DNA of 64,000 nt from Paraplanobispora siamensis (GCF_016863175.1 NZ_BOOJ01000051.1:62001-126000); one strand, 5' to 3'. Positions 35,006 through 42,701 are shown, numbered from the stretch's first letter. Program-made: numbers and translations. Notes: generated by a model not told the origin, from the sequence alone.

Positions 35006-35584
35006 TCAGACCTTCTCCAGAGCGACTGCCACGTCCTGGAGGAGGGAACCCGAGGCGCGAACCACGCCACCGGGCTCGATGATCCCCAGGGCCGGATACG
35101 CCGTGACGCCCAGCGACATGCAGACCGGCCCGCCGTGGGCGGCCTCCACCACTGTGGTGGCCACCGGCTCCAGCAGCGCGACCTTGTCGGCGACGCCGTC
35201 GCTGCCGACCACCAGGGCCAGTACCCGCTGCCGTCCTCCGGGGAAGTCCTCGGCGAACCGGATGAACTCCGGCAGGCGCTCTTCACAGGCTTTGCACCCC
35301 ATGGAGAAGGCGGCCACCAGCGTGGTGGTCCCGGCGAGGAAGCCCTCGTCGATCGGCGCGCCGTCCACGGTGGTGGAGCTGAAGGCCCCCAGCCGTTCTC
35401 CGGCCCCGCGCATCACCGGCGGGAACCCGCCCGGCGGAGGATGGCCGCCCGGCGCCGCGGCGGGCAGCCGGATCAGCAGCTCACCGTGGGCGCGTAACCG
35501 CCTGGCCACTGCCACGGTGAAGAGGAGGTTCAACGCGCCCAGCACGCCGAGCAGACCGATGAGCGCCACCACGATATTCGACAC
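35006..35584 (-). CDS. Membrane-anchored thioredoxin-like protein (MauD/TlpA type)
   Basis: This 192-residue protein has an N-terminal TM (VALIGLLGVLGALNLLFTVAVA) and an extracytoplasmic thioredoxin-like domain with active-site motif MGCKACEE (Cys97, Cys100). Architecture and position next to a MauE-like protein match MauD of methylamine dehydrogenase operons, which is needed for disulfide formation in the small Cys-rich subunit. Here the apparent client is the 99-residue 8-Cys protein at the head of the operon. The MauE gene ends 52 nt upstream. Confidence 0.85.
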   Translation of the reverse strand: MSNIVVALIGLLGVLGALNLLFTVAVARRLRAHGELLIRLPAAAPGGHPPPGGFPPVMRGAGERLGAFSSTTVDGAPIDEGFLAGTTTLVAAFSMGCKACEERLPEFIRFAEDFPGGRQRVLALVVGSDGVADKVALLEPVATTVVEAAHGGPVCMSLGVTAYPALGIIEPGGVVRASGSLLQDVAVALEKV

Positions 35585-35636
35585 GACAACCCCCAGGTTT
35601 CAACGGTTGCACCGTCACCGGCACGGGCGACGGTGA

Positions 35637-36167
35637 TCAGACGAGCGGCCGGAACAGCTCGGCGATGTCCTCGGTGAGCAGGACCAGGCCGGCTCCCGCC
35701 AAGCCGGCGACCGCCGCCGTCACGAACCCGGCCCCCTCCGGCGCCGGGTTCGTGACGGTGACGGTGAGCACCATCCCGATCAGCCCGGCGGTCAGGAGCA
35801 CCCCGTTGCGGACGAGCTGGGCCGGTCCCACCGGCGCGGAGGAGGTGCCGAAGCAGTTGCAGGCCACACGGCGGCGGGAGCGCACGGCCATCGCGATCGC
35901 GGCCGTGAACACGCTCAGCAGCACCAGCGCGGTCGCGAACCCGGCACCGGCCGCGCCCGGAACCGCGAGCAGTACGGCCACGGCCAGTTCACCGGCGACG
36001 ACCGCGGGCGGTACGAGGGCCGCCGGCACCACCGGCACCCGCGGTGCCAGCTCGCCGGCGGCGGCACGGAAAGAGGCGTAGGCGTCGCGGCTGCGCATCT
36101 TGCCCGCCGCCGAGACCACGAAGACCACACCGATCAGAGTCCGGCAGCAGACCAGGACGTACTCCAT
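35637..36167 (-). CDS. MauE/DoxX-like redox-associated membrane protein
   Basis: This 176-residue protein has about four TM segments and the cytoplasmic-to-membrane motif RRRVACNCFGTS with Cys103/Cys105, the CxCFG signature of MauE-like proteins. Cys7/Cys8 near the N-terminus could form a second redox pair. MauE-like proteins are thought to pass oxidising equivalents to MauD-like thioredoxins. The start ATG has CAGGGG upstream, just after a hairpin (36187-36221) that separates it from the small-protein gene. Confidence 0.85.
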   Translation of the reverse strand: MEYVLVCCRTLIGVVFVVSAAGKMRSRDAYASFRAAAGELAPRVPVVPAALVPPAVVAGELAVAVLLAVPGAAGAGFATALVLLSVFTAAIAMAVRSRRRVACNCFGTSSAPVGPAQLVRNGVLLTAGLIGMVLTVTVTNPAPEGAGFVTAAVAGLAGAGLVLLTEDIAELFRPLV

Positions 36168-36186
36168 GACAACCCCTGTTCCGGGA

Positions 36187-36221
36187 GGGGCGCCGCGGTT
36201 TTTCGCCCGTCGCGGCGCCCC
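36187..36221 (-). terminator. Hairpin between small-protein gene and MauE gene (partial terminator?)
   Basis: GGGGCGCCGCG (36187-36197) and CGCGGCGCCCC (36211-36221) give a perfect 11-bp GC stem with a 13-nt loop. It lies downstream of the 99-residue protein gene and before MauE. It could cut most transcripts after the small gene or protect its mRNA end, giving more precursor than machinery. Confidence 0.6.
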
Positions 36222-36285
36222 GTTGTCCTCTACGGGCGGGAGCGGTCACCCGGCCGGGCCGGCCCGGATCGCCGGATGACCCGGC

Positions 36286-36585
36286 TCAGCACATCATGAA
36301 CGGCGGGCAGGTGGGAGGCGGGCACGGACCCGAGTAGGCGGGACCGTAGGTGCTCGGGCCGTAGGGCCCCATGCCCCCGTGGCACGTCGGCGTCCCGTAG
36401 CTGCACGGCTCGCTCCGGACCGCGACCGCGTGGCCGTCGCAGACCCGCATCAGGGTCCTGCCCTTGGCGTAGTTGGGGCACCAGTCCTCCCGCCAGTACT
36501 CGTAGCACCCCATGGCCTGCGCCTGCGTACCGGGGAGCAGACCTGCCAGCAGCCGGCCGGTGAACGACCGGATGGTTCGAACCAT
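36286..36585 (-). CDS. 99-residue secreted Cys-rich protein (probable exported client or precursor)
   Basis: This small protein has an N-terminal leader (MVRTIRSFTGRLLAGLLPGTQAQA, residues 1-24) that looks like a short signal sequence ending in AQA. A mature part of about 75 residues follows with eight cysteines (27, 36, 49, 61, 68, 88, 93, 99), a Tyr/Trp-rich start (GCYEYWREDWCPNY) and a Gly/Pro/Tyr tail (YGPSTYGPAYSGP) ending PPFMMC. I do not recognise a family. It heads an operon with MauE, MauD-like, ABC exporter and S26 peptidase genes. It has AAGG 7 nt before ATG 36585 and a SARP-type promoter. It may be a disulfide-rich effector, peptide precursor or cofactor-bearing subunit. Confidence 0.75.
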   Translation of the reverse strand: MVRTIRSFTGRLLAGLLPGTQAQAMGCYEYWREDWCPNYAKGRTLMRVCDGHAVAVRSEPCSYGTPTCHGGMGPYGPSTYGPAYSGPCPPPTCPPFMMC

Positions 36586-36646
36586 TGGTTGGCCTTCTTT
36601 CTCTGGACGGCCCCTCTGTCAGGAGCCGAATGCTGCGACCCAGGCC

Positions 36647-36689
36647 AACCTAGGGACCGCCCGCATGGAAACGACATGCAAGCGGCATG
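36647..36689 (-). promoter_or_regulatory. SARP-type promoter: three heptamer repeats 8 bp from the -10 element
   Basis: On the minus strand the order is CATGCCG (36689-36683), 4 nt, CATGTCG (36678-36672), 4 nt, CATGCGG (36667-36661), 8 nt, then -10 TAGGTT (36652-36647). The 11-bp period and the 8-bp distance to the -10 are the hallmarks of SARP-activated promoters. Transcription would start near 36640, about 55 nt ahead of the small-protein ATG. Confidence 0.8.
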
Positions 36690-36721
36690 GGCCGTGACCA
36701 GGCATGCGTGGTCCGTCGAAT

Positions 36722-36736
36722 GAGTAGTGATTACTC
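36722..36736. promoter_or_regulatory. Palindrome GAGTAGTGATTACTC
   Basis: A 15-bp dyad with perfect 5-bp arms (GAGTA/TACTC) in the divergent region of the small-protein operon and the GRAS gene. It is a near copy of the dyad upstream of the SARP gene (28769-28783). Probable site of a cluster regulator. Confidence 0.5.
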
Positions 36737-36836
36737 TGCTGCCGCCCGGCGCCGATTGAAGATCCTCGAGGGGCGGGAGGGCCGGACCCCGGCTTTCCGC
36801 CGATCGGAGAACCCGGCCTGCCGAGGAGCTGTCGAA

Positions 36837-37931
36837 ATGAGTGACTCCGTTTTCACCCTGCTTCACCTGGCGGCGACCGCCGCGGAACAGAACCGGGAAT
36901 ACGAGTTGAGAACGCTGCTCGCGCGAGTGCGTTCCGGCCTCGATCCCGACGCCGACTCCCGGGACACGCTGGCCGCCTACTATCTGGCGGGCCTGTCCGG
37001 CCGCGTCGAGGGGCGGCACAGGGCGAACCTCTATCTGAGGACGTACGAGCAGCCGCAGATCGACCTGTTCCGCACCCTTACCGAGCACCTGCCTTTCGTG
37101 CGCGTGGGCATGCTGGCCAACGAGCACCTGCTGGACAACCTGCGACGGCACACCATCGCCACCGTGCTGTCGATCGGCATCGGCCAGGGGCACCAGGAGA
37201 GCGCCCTGCCGGCCCGGGCCGCCGCCCGCGGTCTGCCCCTGCGCCGTCTGGTCGTCATCGGCGTCGATCCCGCCGCGGACAGCCTGGCCGCCGCCGAGGT
37301 CAATCTGAAGCGCGCCGGCGCCGAACACGGAATCGACGTGACGTTCCACGCCGTGCCGGCCGCCACCGAGGAGATGGACGAGGAGGTCTGGGCGCTGATC
37401 GGCCGGTCACCTCGCCCGTTGCTGGCGACGGCCTCCTTCGCCCTGCACCACATGGTCGATCCCCACCCGGGATTGGACGCGCGCGCGGTCTTCCTGCGCC
37501 GCCTGCGCGCCCTGGAGCCGGCCGCTTTCGCACTGTGCGAACCCGACTCCGACCACCACCGGGTGAGCCTGCCGGAGCGTTTCACCAACTCATGGCGGAT
37601 GTTCAGCACACTTTTCGAGGCCATCGACGCCACCCCGCTCACACGTGCCGAGCACGACGCCATGAAGAGCTTCTTCGGCCGGGAGATCATCGACATCACC
37701 GGCGCCGTCGACGAGCGCAGCCGGTACGAACGGCACGAGCCCACCGCCACCTGGCTCCGGCGGCTCCGCCGTTGCGGCTTCCGGACCATCGTCCCGGAGA
37801 TCACTCCGGAGGTGGAGGGGATGCTGACGGCCCCTCCCGATTTCACCCTCTCCGTCCGGCCCGACCACGTGCGGCTCGGTTACCGGCAGGCCGGCCTCGT
37901 GTCGATGATGGCGGCCGTCCCCGACCGCTGA
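36837..37931 (+). CDS. Bacterial GRAS-family protein (Rossmann methyltransferase-like)
   Basis: This 364-residue protein matches the bacterial GRAS domain. An N-terminal helical part (FTLLHLAATAAEQNREYELRTLLARV) is followed by LFRTLTEHLPFVRVGMLANEHLLDNL and VLSIGIGQGHQ, equivalent to the plant VHIID region. Next come RLVVIGVDPAADSLAAAEVNL and the late motif TWLRRLRRCGFRTI. Bacterial GRAS proteins are predicted small-molecule methylases or binders related to SAM enzymes. ATG 36837 has GAGGAG 8 nt upstream; longer in-frame starts lack one. It is divergent from the Cys-rich protein operon, sharing its regulatory region, which is an unusual context for this rare family. Confidence 0.75.
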   Translation: MSDSVFTLLHLAATAAEQNREYELRTLLARVRSGLDPDADSRDTLAAYYLAGLSGRVEGRHRANLYLRTYEQPQIDLFRTLTEHLPFVRVGMLANEHLLDNLRRHTIATVLSIGIGQGHQESALPARAAARGLPLRRLVVIGVDPAADSLAAAEVNLKRAGAEHGIDVTFHAVPAATEEMDEEVWALIGRSPRPLLATASFALHHMVDPHPGLDARAVFLRRLRALEPAAFALCEPDSDHHRVSLPERFTNSWRMFSTLFEAIDATPLTRAEHDAMKSFFGREIIDITGAVDERSRYERHEPTATWLRRLRRCGFRTIVPEITPEVEGMLTAPPDFTLSVRPDHVRLGYRQAGLVSMMAAVPDR

Positions 37932-38046
37932 TCGAGGCGATCGGGCCGGAACGGGCGCAGGCGCGCACCGTGAGGACGGGGTTCTCCGTCGGGTGCTCAT
38001 ATATGCGTTGCCCCTGGTAGAGGTGGGGCCGTAAGGTCCTGGGACT

Positions 38047-39315
38047 GTGATGCGGACGGCAATTGGGCGATTCGTGCCCGAACGGTTGGGACCATCCTTC
38101 CGGTGGTTGCTGGGATCGAGCTGGGTGACCAACTTCGGTGACGGCGTGGCGATGGCGGCGGCGCCGTTGCTCATCGCGTCGCTGACGCGCGACCCGTTCC
38201 TGATCTCGCTGGGGGCGCTGATCAGCTGGGCGCCGCCGCTGGCGTTCAGCCTCTACGCGGGGGTGCTGTCGGACCGGCTGGACCGGCGGCGGATCGTGCT
38301 GGTGGCCAATGCCGTACGGCTGGCGCTCCTGATCGGGCTGGTCGCGATGATCGCCACCGGGACCGTGACGGTGACCGGGGCGCTGATCGCGCTGGCGCTG
38401 ATCGGGGTCACCGAGGTGTTCGCCGACAACACCACCTCGACGCTCACCCCGATGCTGGTCGCCCGCGACGATCTCGTGGTCGCCAACGCCCGGCTGCAGA
38501 CCGGCTTCCTCACCCTCAACCAGCTCGCCGGACCGCCGTTGGGCGCGCTGCTGTTCACCGCCGGGGCGACCTGGCCGTTCGCCGGGCAGCTCCTGCTCGT
38601 CGCGGCCGGGCTCGTCATGATCTCCCGGATCACCCTGCCGCCGCACGGGCGGGAGAACGGCGCCGGCCGCTCGAATCTCCTGCACGACCTGAAGGAAGGA
38701 GTCGGCTGGACGATCCGGCACGCCGCCGTACGGACCCTTGCCCTCACCATCCTGATCTTCAACATCACGTTCGGCGCCGCCTGGTCGGTGCTGGTCCTCT
38801 ACAGCCTGGAACGGCTCGACCTCGGCCCGATCGGCTTCGGCCTGCTCACCACGATCAGCGCGATCGGCGGGCTCGTCGGCACCGCCTTCTACGGGGCGAT
38901 CACCCGCCGGCTCAGCCTCGGAGTGATCATGCGCGTCGGGCTGATCCTCGAGACGCTCACCCATCTCGGCCTCGCGCTCACCACCTCCCCCTGGACAGCC
39001 TCCGCGATCTTCCTGGTATTCGGCGCGCACGCCTTCATCTGGGGCACCACCTCGGTCACCGTCCGCCAGCGGGCCGTCCCGGCCGAACTGCAGGGCCGGG
39101 TGGGCAGCGTGAACACCATCTGCGTCTTCGGCGGCCTGGTCGCCGGTTCGCTCATCGGCGGAGCCCTGGCCGCCCACTACGGCGTGACCGCCCCCTTCTG
39201 GTTCGCCTTCGCCGGCTCCGCCGTCTTCGTGGTGGCACTCTGGCGCCAGCTCATGCACATCACCCACGACGAACCCGAGGCCGCCCTGAAGGGCGAACCT
39301 CAGCAGATCCGTTAA
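38047..39315 (+). CDS. MFS transporter (MFS_3, enterobactin-exporter-like)
   Basis: This 422-residue protein has about 12 TM segments, an opening GSSWVTNFGDGVAMAAAPLLIA and motif A GVLSDRLDRRRIVLV. It resembles MFS_3 exporters that pump out siderophores or macrolides. GTG 38047 is followed by ATG 38050; AAGG lies upstream. It follows the GRAS gene by 115 nt and may export the product of that locus, though it could be unrelated. Its 3' end overlaps the convergent nitrilase pseudogene by 4 bp. Confidence 0.85.
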   Translation: MMRTAIGRFVPERLGPSFRWLLGSSWVTNFGDGVAMAAAPLLIASLTRDPFLISLGALISWAPPLAFSLYAGVLSDRLDRRRIVLVANAVRLALLIGLVAMIATGTVTVTGALIALALIGVTEVFADNTTSTLTPMLVARDDLVVANARLQTGFLTLNQLAGPPLGALLFTAGATWPFAGQLLLVAAGLVMISRITLPPHGRENGAGRSNLLHDLKEGVGWTIRHAAVRTLALTILIFNITFGAAWSVLVLYSLERLDLGPIGFGLLTTISAIGGLVGTAFYGAITRRLSLGVIMRVGLILETLTHLGLALTTSPWTASAIFLVFGAHAFIWGTTSVTVRQRAVPAELQGRVGSVNTICVFGGLVAGSLIGGALAAHYGVTAPFWFAFAGSAVFVVALWRQLMHITHDEPEAALKGEPQQIR

Positions 39316-40110
39316 TCCGTTGATCCGTGGCCCGGCCGGCGGCCCTCGTCCTCGCGGTCACCCGGTCCGCCGTGATAGCGCGTCTCCAGGACGTCGTCGC
39401 GCCGCTGGCCGAGGTACCAGTCGGAGACGGCCGCCAGGTCGACGGTCGCGCGCAGCACCGCCCGCTCCCCGCCGGTCGTCTCGGCGACGACCTCACCCCG
39501 CGGCGAGATGATCATCGACGGGCAGTGCGAGGCCTCGTCGGCGACGTTGGCGGCCAGCAGCCATCGCTGGTTCTCCGCCGCCCGGCTGATCAGGTGACTG
39601 CGCCACACGCCGGGAGGCTCGGCGGGGTTGGCCGCGTGGGTGAGATAGGCGAACACCTGCGCGCCGGACCCGGCCAGGTGACGCCACTGCTCGGGGAAGC
39701 GGACCTCCCGGCAGATCTGCACACCCGTGTCGACTGCGCCGCCGGCGCAGTCGAGCCGGTGGACGGGAAGGCCGGACCCGGCGCTCAGCACGCCACGCTC
39801 GTTGACCGCCAGGTTCACCTTCCGGTACGGCTTGCGCCGCCCGGCGGGGGTGACGACCAGCGCGCCGTTCCACCAGCGGCCGTCCCGGCGCAGCAGCGAA
39901 CCGCAGACCAGATGGACGCCGGTCCGCCGGGCCAGGACCGCCAGTTCGTCCACGGCTCCGTCCAGTTCCGCGGGGTCGAGCCGGTCCAGCGGCGACAGGT
40001 CCGCGCCGTAACCGGACAGCGCGCCTTCGGGCAGGACCACCAGTCGGAACGGGGGTCCCGTTCTCCAACGCCTTGTCCAGGTGACCGCTGACAGCGCCCA
40101 GATAGAGCAT
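39312..40110 (-). pseudogene. Carbon-nitrogen hydrolase (nitrilase family), frameshifted
   Basis: The longer piece (39312-40040) reads VVLPEGALSGYG (catalytic Glu), KPYRKVNLAVNE (catalytic Lys), VQICREVRFPE (catalytic Cys) and SRAAENQRWLLAANV, a nitrilase-superfamily body. The N-terminal strand (MLYLGAVSGHLDKALENGTP, from 40110) lies in another frame. Removing one base from the G5/C5 run near 40056-40060 joins them as NGTPFRLVVLPEG. About 10-12 residues also seem missing before VVLPEG. Likely a decayed gene; a sequencing error in the homopolymer is the alternative for the frameshift. Confidence 0.7.
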
Positions 40111-40343
40111 CAGGCTGATGCCGGAGCCCCGCGCCTTCCGTTGGGAGCATCGATCAGCCCGTCAGAGCGATCAAGACTTGGCTCAAGGCGAGGCGGCATC
40201 GGCCCGATCTCTGCGGAGCGGGGCCCGCCGACAGGGGGCGAAGGACACCGGCAGACGTGACCTTCGCCCCCTGTGCAGCCCTGGGCTCCGCATGGACGGT
40301 GAGGTGGAGGGCCCTGCCGGGAGCCCATGGGGAGGAGGGCGAC

Positions 40344-41039
40344 GTGCGTACCAAACTGACCATCATGGGGCTGGTCCTGGCCGCGGCGCTGGTCGCCGTC
40401 GGTGTCGTGACGGCTGTGGCGCTGGTCGTCGATCTCCGGGCGGCGCTCGCTCTCGTGGCGGTCGCCGTACTGGGATACCTGCTGGTGATCGAACCGCGGA
40501 TACGCCGATGGGGCGCCACCGACGTCGAAGTCGATCGGGCCATGCCCGGTGACGAGATGATCCCGGACGGCAGGGGGCCCACCCGTGCGATCACCATCCA
40601 CGCCGCGCCGCACGAGGTGTGGCCCTGGCTGGTCCAGATCGGGTACGGCCGCGCGGGCTGGTACAGCTACGACTGGATCGACAACGACGGCCGCCCCAGC
40701 GCCGACCGGATCGTCCCGGAGTTCCAGGATCTCAAGGTGGGCGACCCGATCCTCATGCTGCCCGGTTACGGCCCCGCGGTCCGCGCCATCGAGCCGGACC
40801 GGTGGATCGTGTCCGGTGACCCGGAGTTCGGCACCTACTGCTGGGCCCTGTATCCGGCCCGGGACGGCGGCACCCGGCTGGTGTGCCGCTTCCGCCAGAA
40901 CTGGCCGATCACTCCGGGCACCCTCTTCTGGACGCTCATCGTCGGCCCCGGTTCCTTCATCATGGAACGCAAGATGCTCAAGACCATCAAGGCACGCGCC
41001 GAGCGGGCCACCGCGGGTCACCGGACCGTCGTGCCCTGA
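40344..41039 (+). CDS. SRPBCC-like protein with N-terminal membrane segments
   Basis: This 231-residue protein has two N-terminal TM helices (LTIMGLVLAAALVAVGVVTAVALVV region and AALALVAVAVLGYLLVI). A soluble domain follows with ITIHAAPHEVWPWLVQIGYGRAGWYSYDWIDN, as in SRPBCC/START-fold proteins that often lie beside lipid or polyketide genes. Function unknown. GTG 40344 has an excellent GGGGAGGAGGG ribosome site; an in-frame upstream start at 40257 lacks one. No gene is visible in 40111-40343. Confidence 0.8.
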   Translation: MRTKLTIMGLVLAAALVAVGVVTAVALVVDLRAALALVAVAVLGYLLVIEPRIRRWGATDVEVDRAMPGDEMIPDGRGPTRAITIHAAPHEVWPWLVQIGYGRAGWYSYDWIDNDGRPSADRIVPEFQDLKVGDPILMLPGYGPAVRAIEPDRWIVSGDPEFGTYCWALYPARDGGTRLVCRFRQNWPITPGTLFWTLIVGPGSFIMERKMLKTIKARAERATAGHRTVVP

Positions 41040-41080
41040 TCAGGCAAGGAGTCCTCGCCGGCCGGAGGCGATGCGGTGAC

Positions 41081-41599
41081 TCAGGCGCCGCCGTCGCCTC
41101 CGCGCAGGGCCACCGCGAAGCGCCTGCCCGGCGCCGGGTCGACGCCGAAGCGCTCGGCGTAACCCTCGTGGATCTCCTCCCATCCCTCGTGCGCCTCCTC
41201 TTCGGAGATCTCCTTGCCCGCCAGGTGGGGCTCGAGCCTCGAAAGGTAGGACTCCCAGCCGGCCGCGGTCTGCGCCGAGAGGCCGAGGTCGTCGATGACG
41301 TGGATGAAGACCAGGCGGCAGCCGTCGCCGTCGGGGGCCAGGTCGAAGCTGTACGGCTGGCCGGCATAGGTCCAGGCCAGGCGGCGGGGCGGATCGACCT
41401 CGGTCACCTCGACGGTCGCGCCGCCCGCCTCGAAGGTCTCACCCACCGCCGGGGTCCAGTCGACGGCCGCGGGGAACCAGCGTCCGAGCTCCGCCGGCAC
41501 GCTGACGGCCCGCCACACGCGCTCGACCGGGTGGGAAAGCGTGCGCTCGAAGCGCAGCGCCGGGCGGCCGTCGATCGTCTCCAGGGTTCCGTCGATCAT
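41081..41599 (-). CDS. SRPBCC/AHSA1-like protein
   Basis: This 172-residue START-fold protein of the Aha1 C-terminal-like group (LRFERTLSHPVERVWRAVSVPAELGRWFP, WTYAGQPYSFDLAPDGDGCRLVFIHV) has a C-terminal EISEEEAHEGWEEIHEGYAERFG segment. Such proteins commonly pair with an ArsR-type regulator, as here. It is translationally coupled to it (ATGA at 41596-41599), with a GGAGGAG ribosome site. Ligand unknown. Confidence 0.9.
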   Translation of the reverse strand: MIDGTLETIDGRPALRFERTLSHPVERVWRAVSVPAELGRWFPAAVDWTPAVGETFEAGGATVEVTEVDPPRRLAWTYAGQPYSFDLAPDGDGCRLVFIHVIDDLGLSAQTAAGWESYLSRLEPHLAGKEISEEEAHEGWEEIHEGYAERFGVDPAPGRRFAVALRGGDGGA

Positions 41600-41898
41600 G
41601 GGTTCTCCTCCAGGTGTCGTTCCAGGGCGTCGAGGCGCCGGGACCAGAACGCGCGATAGGGCTCCAGCCACTGATCGACCTCGGCGAGGGGTTCCGGGCG
41701 CAGCGCGTACACACGCTGCCTGCCCTCCGTGCGCACCGCGACGAGTCCGGCCTCGCGCAGCACCTTGAGGTGTTTGGACACGCCGGGCTGACTGAGACCC
41801 AGGTGTCTCACCAGTTCTCCGGCGGGCCGCTCGCCGGAGAGCAGCAGGTCGAGAATCTGTCTGCGGTGCGGCTCAGCCAGGGCTGCATAGGCGCTCAC
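41596..41898 (-). CDS. ArsR-family transcriptional regulator
   Basis: This 100-residue winged-helix repressor has AALAEPHRRQILDLLLSGERPAGELVRHLGLSQPGVSKHLKVLREAGLV. It lacks the metal-binding ELCVCDL box and so is probably not an arsenic sensor. I chose GTG 41898; the longer TTG-start version (41934) would translate the operator. A perfect 22-bp palindrome lies just upstream, and the AHSA1-like gene is coupled downstream. Confidence 0.88.
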   Translation of the reverse strand: MSAYAALAEPHRRQILDLLLSGERPAGELVRHLGLSQPGVSKHLKVLREAGLVAVRTEGRQRVYALRPEPLAEVDQWLEPYRAFWSRRLDALERHLEENP

Positions 41899-41903
41899 GT
41901 GCT

Positions 41904-41925
41904 CATATTTCCATATGGAAATATG
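41904..41925. promoter_or_regulatory. Perfect 22-bp palindromic ArsR operator
   Basis: CATATTTCCAT (41904-41914) faces its exact reverse complement ATGGAAATATG (41915-41925), 6 nt before the ArsR start. It is AT-rich in a GC-rich region and almost certainly the autoregulatory site. Confidence 0.8.
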
Positions 41926-41958
41926 ATTCTGCAACCCCGGGGCCGGTCCGCCGTCGTT

Positions 41959-42633
41959 TCAGTAGGTGGCGCGGCCGCCGCTGATGTCGTAGACGGCGCC
42001 GGTGGAGAAGCTGACCTTGTCGGAGACCAGCCAGGCGATCAGTTCGGCGACCTCCTCCGGCTTCCCGACGCGGCGCATGGGGATGAGGCCGGTGATGCGG
42101 GCCAGTTCCTCTGGGCCGGTGGCGGCGTTCATCGGGGTCTCGATCACGGCCGGGGCGATGGCGTTGACCAGCACGCCGCTGGTGGCCAGCTCCTTGCCGA
42201 GCGACTTGGTCAGCGCGATGACGGCGGCCTTGGAGGCGGAGTACGGCGACATGTTCGGGTTGCCGTCCTTGCCGGCCATACTGGCGATGTTGACGATGCG
42301 GCCCCAGCCGCGCTCACGCATGGCCGGCACGAAGGCGCGGCAGGTGTGGAAGGTGCCGTCGACGTTCACCTCGAAGGTGCGCCGCCAGCCGTCGGGCGGG
42401 ATCTCCCACAGGGGTGCGTTGGGGCCGACGATCCCGGCGGAGTTGACCAGGATGTCGACCGGGCCGATCTCCTCGGCGGCGGCCCGGACGGCGGCGGCGT
42501 CGGTGACGTCCGCGACCAGGTCGGCTCCGTCGGCGACGTCGAGGGTGACGACCCTGACGCCGTCGGTCTCCAGCCGGACGGCGGCGGCCCGGCCCAGGCC
42601 GCTGACCCCGCCGGTGATGAGCGCGGTACGCAT
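41959..42633 (-). CDS. Short-chain dehydrogenase/reductase (SDR)
   Basis: This 224-residue classical SDR has the cofactor motif TGGVSGLGRA (residues 7-16), NSAGIVG, catalytic Ser in IASMAG and YSASK, and the C-terminal VYDISGGRATY. The acidic residue after the second strand (LDVADG) favours NAD. Next to an IlvD-type dehydratase and a secreted arabinofuranosidase it is probably a sugar or sugar-acid dehydrogenase (inference). GGAAAGGA precedes ATG 42633. Confidence 0.9.
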   Translation of the reverse strand: MRTALITGGVSGLGRAAAVRLETDGVRVVTLDVADGADLVADVTDAAAVRAAAEEIGPVDILVNSAGIVGPNAPLWEIPPDGWRRTFEVNVDGTFHTCRAFVPAMRERGWGRIVNIASMAGKDGNPNMSPYSASKAAVIALTKSLGKELATSGVLVNAIAPAVIETPMNAATGPEELARITGLIPMRRVGKPEEVAELIAWLVSDKVSFSTGAVYDISGGRATY

Positions 42634-42650
42634 GGCACGTCCTTTCCGTG

Positions 42651-42700
42651 GGTTCGCCTCAGGGGGTTCGCCTCAGGGGGTTCGCCTCTGGAGGGTTCAC
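42651..42700. repeat. 13-14-bp tandem repeat between SDR and dehydratase genes
   Basis: Units close to GGGTTCGCCTCAGG occur three to four times in the 68-nt gap, the last one degenerate (GGGTTCACGTCAG). No other signal is seen. Confidence 0.75.
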
Positions 42701-42701
42701 G

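Noticed and set aside
36286-36585. Methylamine dehydrogenase light chain as identity of the Cys-rich protein
   Set aside because: The YW near the first Cys and MauE/MauD neighbours are suggestive, but length, cysteine number and spacing differ, the tryptophan-cofactor motifs are not recognisable, and there is no heavy-chain gene.
40118-40552. 144-codon plus-strand ORF upstream of the SRPBCC gene
   Set aside because: Shadow composition, no ribosome site, and it overlaps the well-supported start at 40344 in another frame.
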